5,210 bases of DNA from Verrucomicrobiales bacterium. GTDB taxonomy: Bacteria; Verrucomicrobiota; Verrucomicrobiia; Verrucomicrobiales; DEV007. A program made the position numbers and the translations under genes. The notes below the pieces were generated by a model. It did not search any database and was not told the DNA's origin. It saw nothing but the letters and a program-made list of their open reading frames with translations. The stretch covers positions 1-5,210 of the forward strand of contig JAKMGR010000707.1 in assembly GCA_022424805.1 (NCBI GenBank), read 5' to 3'. Below, in pieces: positions 1 to 5,210 of the stretch (the first letter of the stretch is position 1; the number at the start of each line of letters is the position of its first letter).

Positions 1-1314
1 GGTTTGGCAAATGCTGCTGAAGAGATGGGCGAGACAGCGAACCGTTTTCACCACGCGCCCCGGGCGAAGCGGGTGATTTTTCTCTTCATGCACGGCGGAC
101 CTTCTCAGGTTGATACTTTTGACTACAAGCCGGAATTGCAGAAGCGTGACGGAGAGCGTCTTCCTTTTGCTCCTGCCAAGAATCTTGATCCGACTGCGAC
201 GAGCCAGGCGAAGCTGCTGGGGTCTCCGTGGGGTTTTTCCCAGCATGGACAATCGGGTCTCTGGGTGAGCGAGCTTTTTCCGGAAGTGGCAAAACTCGCT
301 GATGATCTTTGTGTTGTTCGCTCGATGCAGAGTAAGGGGCAGTCGCACGGTCAGGCCGTCTGCATGCTGCACACGGGAACCGACAACTTTGTGCGTCCTT
401 CGGTAGGAGCATGGGTGAATTATGGCCTCGGTCGCGAGAATCAGGATCTCCCTGGATTCGTAAGTATCAGCCCTTCTGCCTCACATGGCGGGCCTCGCAA
501 CTACGGTCCGGCATTTCTTCCTGCGGCCAATCAGGCGACCACGATCGGGGCAAACGGCAAGCTCGGCGATGATGCGAGCTTCGATTTTCTTCAGCCGCGC
601 TCCGAGGCGGCGATTCAGGAGAGAAAACTGCAGTTTCTCCGCGAGCGGAACCGCGAGCATTTCGAGCGGACGAAATACGCTCCGGCCGAGGGAATGATCA
701 AATCCATGGAAATGGCCTACCGGATGCAGGCGTCCGCGCCTCCGGTGATCGATACGAAGGACGAACCAGAATACATTCGTGAGCTATACGGAATTGGCGA
801 CGAAAAGACCGACAGCTACGGACGGCAATGCCTTCTCGCCCGGCGCTTTGCCGAGTCCCGACTGCGATACATCCAGGTGTCGACTCCGAACGTTTGGGAT
901 CAGCACGGAAATTTGAAGGCGGGGCATGAAAAAAACTCGTTCGCGGTCGACAAACCGATTGCTGGTCTTCTGACCGATTTGAAACAGCGGGGAATGCTCG
1001 AAGATACCCTGGTTGTCTGGAGCGGGGAGTTCGGGCGCACGCCTATCGTTCAGGGGAAGAATGGACGTGACCACAACCCGCAGGGTTTCACCGTCTGGAT
1101 GGCCGGTGGGGGTGTGAAAGGTGGGTTCGCCTATGGCGAGACAGACGAGTTCGGCTACTACGCGGTAAAAGACAAAGTTCACATGCATGATCTGCATGCG
1201 ACCATTCTGCATTTGTTAGGACTGGATCACGAGCGACTAACGTATCGTTATGCCGGTCGGGACTTCCGGCTGACGGATGTCTACGGCGAAGTCGTCGATG
1301 GGATTTTTGCGTGA
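1..1314 (+). CDS. DUF1501 family protein (sulfatase/alkaline-phosphatase-like fold), 5' end outside window
   Basis: The frame is open from the first base, so the gene starts upstream; the TTG at base 4 is not a credible start. The visible 437 residues lack the first few dozen residues of the family, where a twin-arginine signal peptide normally sits, so export is inferred. Family hallmarks are clear: a hydrophobic strand leading into [11 protein letters not shown] (bases 91-123), a [11 protein letters not shown] segment (about 490-522), VWDQHG (from 892), the GEFGRTP motif (from 1024) and GRDHNPQGF (from 1063), then the usual C-terminal [15 protein letters not shown] block and [11 protein letters not shown] end. 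His and Asp residues in these motifs resemble metal sites of the alkaline phosphatase superfamily, but no substrate is established for the family. In Planctomycetes and Verrucomicrobia these genes usually follow a DUF1549/DUF1553 cytochrome-like gene, which would lie off the left edge. The C-terminus appears complete. Family assignment is very sure; biochemical role unknown. Confidence 0.95.
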   Translation, partial: GLANAAEEMGETANRFHHAPRAKRVIFLFMHGGPSQVDTFDYKPELQKRDGERLPFAPAKNLDPTATSQAKLLGSPWGFSQHGQSGLWVSELFPEVAKLADDLCVVRSMQSKGQSHGQAVCMLHTGTDNFVRPSVGAWVNYGLGRENQDLPGFVSISPSASHGGPRNYGPAFLPAANQATTIGANGKLGDDASFDFLQPRSEAAIQERKLQFLRERNREHFERTKYAPAEGMIKSMEMAYRMQASAPPVIDTKDEPEYIRELYGIGDEKTDSYGRQCLLARRFAESRLRYIQVSTPNVWDQHGNLKAGHEKNSFAVDKPIAGLLTDLKQRGMLEDTLVVWSGEFGRTPIVQGKNGRDHNPQGFTVWMAGGGVKGGFAYGETDEFGYYAVKDKVHMHDLHATILHLLGLDHERLTYRYAGRDFRLTDVYGEVVDGIFA

Positions 1315-1332
1315 GGTGAGAATTCTCTGAAG

Positions 1333-1713
1333 TCACACCGCCCTGTATGCCAGCATCGCGCGTGCGACCTTTTTGGATCCGGCGAGATTGGATCCGTCGA
1401 TATAGTTCACGATTTCGCCGTCACCGCCATTCGCGACGCAGCGATGGTGGATATTCTCCATCATGTCGTGTCGCTGCTTGTCGACTTCTTCATCGTCCCA
1501 ACTGATTCGGATCGCGTTCTGACTTTGCTCGAGTCCGCTCACGGCCACGCCGCTGGCGTTGGATGCTTTTCCGGGGGCGTGGAGAACGTCGCCTTCCTTG
1601 AAGGTTTCGATTGCCTTGATGGTGGTTGGCATGTTGGCGCTTTCGGCGACTGCGCTGACTCCGTCTTTGACGAGTTTCTTCTCGTCCTAACCGTCGAGTT
1701 CATTCTGGCTCGT
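1333..1713 (-). pseudogene. gdhA: C-terminal remnant of NADP-specific glutamate dehydrogenase, with internal stop
   Basis: The intact enzyme makes glutamate from 2-oxoglutarate, ammonia and NADPH in the cytoplasm and is about 450 residues long. Here only about the last 126 codons remain. Matching landmarks in order are TSQNELDG (family ATQNELD), SAVAESANMPTT (family AVAEGANMPTT), APGKASNASGVAVSGLE (family APGKAANAGGVATSGLE), a DIHHxCV-like ENIHHRCV, and NYIDGSNLAGSKKVARAMLAYRAV close to the normal C-terminus. A TAG at 1689-1687 interrupts the frame between LDG and DEKKLV, with homology continuing in the same frame on both sides, so it is a nonsense change and not a frameshift. Several conserved positions have drifted (Gly to Ser twice, Phe to Ser, Gly to Arg near the end). 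The 99-codon open stretch from the ATG at 1632 is only the part after the stop; that Met is the internal one of NMPTT. The substrate-binding N-terminal domain and most of the nucleotide-binding domain are absent. A dead fragment is by far the best reading. Confidence 0.85.
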
Positions 1714-1778
1714 GCGGATTGCGCCTTTTGAGCCCGCGCCATGATGGCATCGAGTTCTTTCTCTTCGGCATTCGTCAT
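1713..1778 (-). pseudogene. Possible N-terminal remnant of an AdhE-like aldehyde/alcohol dehydrogenase, joined to the gdhA remnant
   Basis: The ATG at 1778 begins a peptide MTNAEEKELDAIMARAQKAQ, which resembles the N-terminus of bifunctional acetaldehyde-CoA/alcohol dehydrogenase (E. coli AdhE begins with a TN-x-AEL-NALVERVKKAQ pattern). After about 22 codons the resemblance ends: the expected aromatic/TQEQVD continuation is missing. The frame instead runs through arginine-rich nonsense that is the gdhA remnant read in another frame, ending at 1539. The join is therefore near 1713 and out of frame, so no functional fusion is made. No Shine-Dalgarno site is evident before the ATG. The match rests on about 20 residues recalled from memory; a chance resemblance or another aldehyde dehydrogenase is possible. 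The whole AdhE family protein is near 870 residues, so almost all would be lost. Confidence 0.45.
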
Positions 1779-1824
1779 ATTTCTATTGTGGTAAAGAATG
1801 AGACGATGAGAAAGGCGAAAATCT

Positions 1825-2514
1825 TCAGCTTTTTTTCCTAATTTTTTGCGGCAAAAGCCAAGGCAGGAGCGCGAGAATAAAAAGCGCGGAACCAATCAGG
1901 AGCATCCAGAGGACTCGGATGGGGTAGGGGCCAAGCGCGTCCAGGGGGCTTTTCTGCAAAGGCATTCCCGGACCGACAAAACCGTAATTCCATCCTGTGA
2001 AGTGATCGAGTAAGGCAAGGACTAGGGTGAATGCCCATGTCAGAATCAGTATCGTTTTGAGGTCAGCCCAGCTGGGTCGATAATGCTCACGAATCACAGT
2101 CCAGAACAGGGAAAGTGGGATGCAGAGGTGGTAAAGCCAGAAGATCCAGAACCAGAGGTGAGCGGGTCCTTCCTCAAGAGACGGCGTAAGAAAGGCCCAG
2201 GGGCAAAGTGTGAATCCCCAGAAATAGAGAATGGATTTAGGGATGCGCCGTGGAGACAAAACCGCAACTGCTCCAATCAGGTTCGCGAGGTTGCAGAAAT
2301 GCAACGGCAGGGAAAAATCCCATTCGAAGCGCTCCGGGTGAAAGGAATACAGCAAGGTGGCGATCCAGGTAACAAGGCATGCTCCGGCTATAATTTTCCG
2401 AAACATTCCTTCCATTCCTTTTCCCGAGAGTGCCACAACTATGGGAATCACGATGCAGGTAAGCAACGCCACCAGATGAACTCCGGAACCGGGAACAAAG
2501 GTCTCGAAATTCAT
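1825..2514 (-). CDS. TIGR02206 / YwaF-like integral membrane protein
   Basis: A 229-residue polytopic membrane protein of unknown function. Hydrophobic stretches at about residues 12-30, 40-57, 68-88, 95-111, 118-138, 152-171 and 198-221 suggest six to seven membrane segments, with a basic KIRKKS end. Family landmarks are LPLHFCN (about 69-75), a YFWG-xxxxxxAFLTPSL block (97-113), YHLCIPLS (128-135) with the conserved His, HYRPSW, and WNYGFVGPGMP...SPLDALGPYP (175-198), equivalent to the NY-(L/F)...KP..SLLD.LGPWP pattern of YwaF relatives. The ATG at 2514 is chosen because homology begins at MNFETF and it follows the stop of the preceding gene by one base. The reading frame stays open for 38 more codons upstream, but that part lies inside the DUF2071 gene and looks like its shadow. 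It is probably translated by coupling to DUF2071 and shares its mRNA. No catalytic motif is recognised. Confidence 0.88.
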   Translation of the reverse strand: MNFETFVPGSGVHLVALLTCIVIPIVVALSGKGMEGMFRKIIAGACLVTWIATLLYSFHPERFEWDFSLPLHFCNLANLIGAVAVLSPRRIPKSILYFWGFTLCPWAFLTPSLEEGPAHLWFWIFWLYHLCIPLSLFWTVIREHYRPSWADLKTILILTWAFTLVLALLDHFTGWNYGFVGPGMPLQKSPLDALGPYPIRVLWMLLIGSALFILALLPWLLPQKIRKKS

Positions 2515-2518
2515 TCTA
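2512..2518 (-). promoter_or_regulatory. Stop-start junction (TAG-A-ATG) suggesting translational coupling
   Basis: The DUF2071 gene ends in TAG at 2518-2516 and the membrane protein starts with ATG at 2514-2512, one base later. No purine-rich ribosome binding site is visible in the preceding 20 bases, so re-initiation by ribosomes finishing DUF2071 is the likely way the second gene is translated. This junction also decides the start over the longer open frame. Coupling itself is inferred from spacing only. Confidence 0.5.
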
Positions 2519-3280
2519 TTTCGGCAACACGGGTTGAAGAGCGAACACGTCGACCTCAACGCCGGGAGAAAAAACTTGGTGAACCGGCGGCTCCTTTGTG
2601 AACGGAAAGCCACCGCAAATGGTAACACCCGAGTTCAGGTTTTGCACATCCACCGATAAAGCAGGGTAAGGGGCGTGATGAACATTTCCCGAGTAGAGTT
2701 GCTTCTGTTTCTTGTTCCACGCAAAGAGCAGGTAGCGTTCGAGAAGGAAATACTCTAGGGAGCCTGGTTCGGGCTGTGAAAGGGGATCTCGCGGGGTGTA
2801 GGAAACCGTCGTGAGTTCCTCCTCGGTAGCCCGGTTGCGGAGCGAGCGGTAGTGAGTTGTCTTTCCGTCTCGCTTTGCGCTCATCTTCGCTTTTCTGTAG
2901 GGAAGGTGGAAGAAATGCTTCGCAACGGCTACGGCAAGTGACTGGTTCGCGTCGAGGGAGTAGAACCATACGCCGGGCCGATTCTGTTCATCGTAAACGT
3001 AGGTTCTGACGTTCATTTCCAGAAAATAGGAAATCCCGGGAACGGGTGGACAGTTGCGCGGCCGGATGTTGCGCATGTAGAACGGAATAAGGCCAATGAA
3101 GGCGTTGCTTTTATAGGTGTCGACGCTGAGGCCTGGAGGCAGGGCCTCTTGAATCAGCTTTGGGTCGATTGGCCAGTGGAGAAAGAGCAGGTCTTTCCAA
3201 CTCTGTTGCATCACGACCGATGTGTCTGGTCGCAGGCAAGCCCGCTTTCTATCCTCAAGACTGGGGCCGGAATCAGTCAT
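2516..3280 (-). CDS. DUF2071 (YqjF-like, COG3361) family protein
   Basis: A 254-residue soluble protein, close to the usual family length of about 240-250. The conserved architecture is nearly complete: QQSWKDLLFLHWPIDP (residues 25-40), LPPGLSVDTY (47-56), FIGLIPFYMRNIRP (61-74), FLEMNVRTYV (86-95), PGVWFYSLDANQSLAV (102-117), FHLPYRKAKM (124-133), a YFLLERYLLFAW segment (177-188) and NVHHAPYPAL (199-208). No signal peptide or membrane segment is seen, so it should be cytoplasmic. Its biochemical activity is unknown; I recall a proposed structural likeness to acetoacetate decarboxylase-type folds but cannot confirm it here. ATG at 3280 is used; it lacks a strong ribosome binding site, and homology starts near residue 22, so the Met at residue 24 is a less likely alternative. 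It lies 13 bases after the AraC-family gene and 1 base before the membrane protein gene, implying a three-gene operon. Confidence 0.92.
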   Translation of the reverse strand: MTDSGPSLEDRKRACLRPDTSVVMQQSWKDLLFLHWPIDPKLIQEALPPGLSVDTYKSNAFIGLIPFYMRNIRPRNCPPVPGISYFLEMNVRTYVYDEQNRPGVWFYSLDANQSLAVAVAKHFFHLPYRKAKMSAKRDGKTTHYRSLRNRATEEELTTVSYTPRDPLSQPEPGSLEYFLLERYLLFAWNKKQKQLYSGNVHHAPYPALSVDVQNLNSGVTICGGFPFTKEPPVHQVFSPGVEVDVFALQPVLPK

Positions 3281-3293
3281 GGATAACAGGGAA

Positions 3294-4139
3294 TTAGTAG
3301 AGTTGTCCCTTTCTATACGCTGCTGGAGAGATTCCGCGATGCTGTTTCAGCATGCGGCTGAAATAGTAGCGATTCGGGAAGCCGCAATTTTCCGCCACCT
3401 GTTCGATGCTTTGATCCGTGTGACGGAGCAGGTGGCAGGCGCGGTCGAGCCGGTAGTCCAGGAGCACGCTCATCGGGGCCATGCGAACTTGAGATCGGAA
3501 CAGGTGATTCAGATTCCTGACACTGACGCCTGCGGCACGAGCTGCATCTTCGGCACTGATCTTGCGCGCGAGATTTTCCTCGAGAAATGCCATTGCCTTT
3601 TCGACTCGGCTATCGAGTTTCTGGTCGGTCCAGGCTTCTGCGGGAAGCTTGGTGAGCGCGTGAATTACGAGAGCGGCAGATTCCCAGTTATATGGCTCGC
3701 TGCGCGCAGATGCGAGCGTGTCGAGAAATGCTGCGGAAACATCATCAAGGTTCTGCGAATAGATTCCCGGAACAGAAAGCAAATCTGACCGGCCGAGAAT
3801 GAAGTGGACATACCACTTGGAAAACGGCTCGGGATTTTCGGAACTGAAGGTGGTTCGCGGAGGAATTAGGTAGAGATTTCCAGGGAGCAATTCAAGTGTT
3901 TCATCCTTGTAGCGGATGACCGCCGATCCCTCGACAGGAATGTAGAGGCGCCAGTATGGATCCATGAGCTCCTTCAAATTCCAGCGCTGAAGGCGAATCT
4001 TCCGAGTCGTGAGAATCTCAAGCGACATGCCGGGTAGCATGACTTCGCGCTCGCCTTCCACTTCATGAGGCGAATCTCCTGGCACCAAGCTGAACGCCGG
4101 TTGCTTTCTCGAATCTTCGGGCATTGCCGAAAATGACAC
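3294..4139 (-). CDS. AraC/XylS-family transcriptional regulator with cupin-like N-terminal sensor
   Basis: A 281-residue DNA-binding regulator. Residues about 50-115 form the cupin-like ligand/dimerisation domain (YWRLYIPVEGSAVIRYKDE, then LLPGNLYLIPPRTTF and WYVHF, typical of sugar-responsive AraC members). Residues about 176-277 form the double helix-turn-helix domain: the first helix-turn-helix is ISAEDAARAAGVSVRNLNHLF (194-214) and the second is SIEQVAENCGFPNRYYFSRM (244-263), followed by the family's HRGISPAAYR signature (267-276). The start shown is GTG at 4139; an in-frame ATG at 4124 (residue 6) is a real alternative, as neither has a good ribosome binding site and the first 25 residues are not conserved. 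The gene sits directly ahead of DUF2071 and the membrane protein on the same strand, so it probably controls its own operon. Its inducer is unknown; a sugar or small organic molecule is only inferred from family habit. Confidence 0.93.
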   Translation of the reverse strand: MSFSAMPEDSRKQPAFSLVPGDSPHEVEGEREVMLPGMSLEILTTRKIRLQRWNLKELMDPYWRLYIPVEGSAVIRYKDETLELLPGNLYLIPPRTTFSSENPEPFSKWYVHFILGRSDLLSVPGIYSQNLDDVSAAFLDTLASARSEPYNWESAALVIHALTKLPAEAWTDQKLDSRVEKAMAFLEENLARKISAEDAARAAGVSVRNLNHLFRSQVRMAPMSVLLDYRLDRACHLLRHTDQSIEQVAENCGFPNRYYFSRMLKQHRGISPAAYRKGQLY

Positions 4140-4166
4140 AAAGGAAGATAAAGTCTAGAGGAAGTT

Positions 4167-4177
4167 TCACTGAGTGA
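4167..4177. promoter_or_regulatory. Short perfect palindrome in the gap before the AraC-family gene, possible operator
   Basis: The 11-base sequence TCACTGAGTGA is a perfect dyad around the G at 4172. It lies in the 39-base gap between the end of the transpeptidase gene and the GTG of the regulator, 28 bases upstream of that start. It is too tight (one-base centre) and lacks a T-run, so it does not look like a terminator; a protein-binding site is possible. AraC proteins more often bind direct repeats, and an 11-base dyad can occur by chance, so this is weak. Confidence 0.2.
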
Positions 4178-4178
4178 T

Positions 4179-5210
4179 CTATCGATCCCGCTGAGGATCT
4201 CCGCCGAAAAGCAGTCTTCCGATCCCGCGAAGGACCCGTTCCGCATCACCGCCTTGAGGACGGGGTTGTTGCGGGCGGGGCTGAAACTGGCCTTGCTGGG
4301 CAGGTTGTCCGGCCTGGCTTGGTTGTCCGGGTTGACCGAAGCCTGGAATTGGAATGGCACCCGGTTGCTGATTGTTGTTCCGGTCGGTGAACAGGCTGAA
4401 GCCGTGGCCGCGGCAGGACGCTCGTGGGTTGAGATCGGGAGGAAGCGGCATTTGATAGGGATTGCGGGTCTTGCGGCCTTGCAGCAAGCCACACTCGCGG
4501 CAGAGAACGACGTTTTGCGTGTCATCGGGCGGAGCAATCGCTTCTGCCTTGAACCCACAGGTTTCAGCTTCCTTCATCACCTCAGTCCAGATGGGGAGGG
4601 CGAGGGTGCTGCCGTAGCCCCGGTTCATGATTGTCGTCGGCTGGTCGAGGCCGACCCATACGCCGGTCGTAATCTTGTCGGTGTAGCCGACGAACCACGC
4701 ATCTTTGTAGTCATTGGTGGTTCCGGTTTTTCCGTAGGTCGCGGCCTGGTATCCAGCACTGCGAGCGCCGCGTCCGGTTCCTTCGTCCATGACTTTGGCC
4801 ATAATGTCATTGGTCACGTAGGAAACTGACTCGGGGAAAATGTCGACTCCATTGATTTCGTGTTCGTCAAAAACTTCTCCGTTGCTGCGTTCGATTTTGC
4901 GGATGAGAAATGGGGTATAGTTAACGCCACCCGTCGGCAGGGTGGAGTAGGCGCTTGTCAGCGTGAGGGGATTCGTTTCAAACGCGCCGAGGTAGATCAC
5001 CGGCGAATTGGGTAGCTCTCCGAATTTGAGAGCGGAAGCGAGACTGCGGACATTGTCGAGCCCGGCGATTTGCCCGACGCGAATGGACATGGTATTTCGA
5101 GACTTGATCAATCCGATCGCGGCAGGCTGGAGGCCGGTGAAAGTGCCGTCGCTATTTTTCGGCGACCAGACGGGGCCTCCCCGGTATCGATGCGGATCGC
5201 GTCGTCTGAG
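4179..5210 (-). CDS. Penicillin-binding protein 1A-type transpeptidase, C-terminal part (5' end outside window)
   Basis: The frame is open to the window edge, giving 343 visible residues; the TTG at 5111 is internal. The enzyme cross-links peptidoglycan in the periplasm. Visible parts of the transpeptidase domain are the VWSPKNSDGTFTGLQP segment leading to the SRN (SxN) motif at 5102-5094, the ALGAFE-like YLGAFETNPLTLTSAYSTLPTGG block, and KTGTTNDYKDAWFVGYT, whose KTG lies at 4730-4722. The SxxK motif with the nucleophilic serine and any glycosyltransferase (GT51) domain would be upstream, outside the window; class A is inferred from mrcA/ponA-like similarity. After the domain come four cysteines (one in ETCGF, two in LCREC, one in SCRGHG), which in a periplasmic protein could form disulfides, then a Pro/Gln/Gly-rich tail and an arginine-containing end. 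The gene ends 39 bases before the AraC-family gene; no terminator is evident between them, but shared function is unlikely. Confidence 0.93.
   Translation of the reverse strand, partial: LRRRDPHRYRGGPVWSPKNSDGTFTGLQPAAIGLIKSRNTMSIRVGQIAGLDNVRSLASALKFGELPNSPVIYLGAFETNPLTLTSAYSTLPTGGVNYTPFLIRKIERSNGEVFDEHEINGVDIFPESVSYVTNDIMAKVMDEGTGRGARSAGYQAATYGKTGTTNDYKDAWFVGYTDKITTGVWVGLDQPTTIMNRGYGSTLALPIWTEVMKEAETCGFKAEAIAPPDDTQNVVLCRECGLLQGRKTRNPYQMPLPPDLNPRASCRGHGFSLFTDRNNNQQPGAIPIPGFGQPGQPSQAGQPAQQGQFQPRPQQPRPQGGDAERVLRGIGRLLFGGDPQRDR
4251..4376 (-). repeat. Pro/Gln/Gly-rich low-complexity tail within the transpeptidase gene
   Basis: About 42 codons near the 3' end encode a run dominated by Gln, Pro and Gly, with loosely repeated GQP units (GQPGQPSQAGQPAQQGQ) and then PRPQQPRPQ. 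It is likely an unstructured extension in the periplasm. Such tails are common and variable in class A penicillin-binding proteins. After it comes a short, more ordered end (ERVLRGIGRLLFGG) that could form an amphipathic helix. Confidence 0.7.

Noticed and set aside
784..1212. 142-codon open frame on the minus strand inside the DUF1501 gene
   Set aside because: Antisense to the most conserved DUF1501 motifs and without recognisable domains.
1375..1395. Two GGATCC sites 15 bases apart in the gdhA remnant
   Set aside because: They encode the Gly-Ser pairs of GSNLAGS within the glutamate dehydrogenase homology, so they are explained by coding sequence and not by a repeat element or cloning scar.
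1827..1860. A- and T-rich runs at the end of the membrane protein gene as a terminator
   Set aside because: The runs encode the lysine-rich KIRKKS end; no GC-rich inverted repeat precedes a T-run on the minus strand downstream of the stop.
2083..2601. 172-codon open frame on the plus strand
   Set aside because: It lies antisense to the membrane protein and the end of DUF2071, both of which have clear family motifs; its translation is charged, low in recognisable motifs and looks like a shadow.
2515..2628. Longer start for the membrane protein (38 extra codons)
   Set aside because: The extension overlaps the DUF2071 gene, is arginine/serine-rich with no family match, and the family-like start MNFETF sits exactly after the upstream stop.
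3222..3788. 188-codon open frame on the plus strand
   Set aside because: Antisense to the helix-turn-helix half of the AraC-family gene; no family resemblance of its own.
4254..4829. 191-codon open frame on the plus strand
   Set aside because: Antisense to the transpeptidase KTG region and the Pro/Gln-rich tail; its Leu/Gly-rich start is what a GC-rich low-complexity tail gives on the other strand.

Overview
The window looks like a chromosomal segment from a member of the Planctomycetota-Verrucomicrobiota-Chlamydiota group, most likely Verrucomicrobiota. The main reason is the DUF1501 protein at the left edge, a family strongly expanded in Planctomycetes and Verrucomicrobia. Shine-Dalgarno sites are weak or missing at most starts, which also fits. 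This placement comes from protein families, not from an rRNA or marker gene.

Layout. Bases 1-1314 (+) hold a DUF1501 protein that has lost its N-terminus at the window edge. Everything else that codes is on the minus strand, so the DUF1501 gene converges on the rest with only 18 bases between. Reading the minus strand 5'->3': a penicillin-binding protein 1A-type transpeptidase (5210-4179, N-terminal part outside the window); an AraC-family regulator (4139-3294); a DUF2071/YqjF-like protein (3280-2516); a TIGR02206/YwaF-like membrane protein (2514-1825); and a gene-remnant zone (1778-1333). No stretch over 300 bases lacks a gene or gene remnant.

The AraC, DUF2071 and TIGR02206 genes have gaps of 13 and 1 bases and look like one co-transcribed unit: a cupin-type ligand-sensing regulator, a soluble protein of unknown function and a small polytopic membrane protein. 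This is the most interesting intact group. Its function cannot be read from the sequence.

The remnant zone is the oddest part. It carries the last ~126 codons of an NADP-type glutamate dehydrogenase (gdhA), with an in-frame TAG and changes at normally conserved glycines. Directly in front, out of frame, is a ~22-codon start that resembles the N-terminus of bifunctional aldehyde/alcohol dehydrogenase AdhE. The simplest reading is a deletion scar that joined the beginning of one metabolic gene to the end of another and is now decaying. I saw no RNA gene, CRISPR array, insertion sequence or convincing terminator. I did not find clear evidence of an undescribed defence or mobile system.
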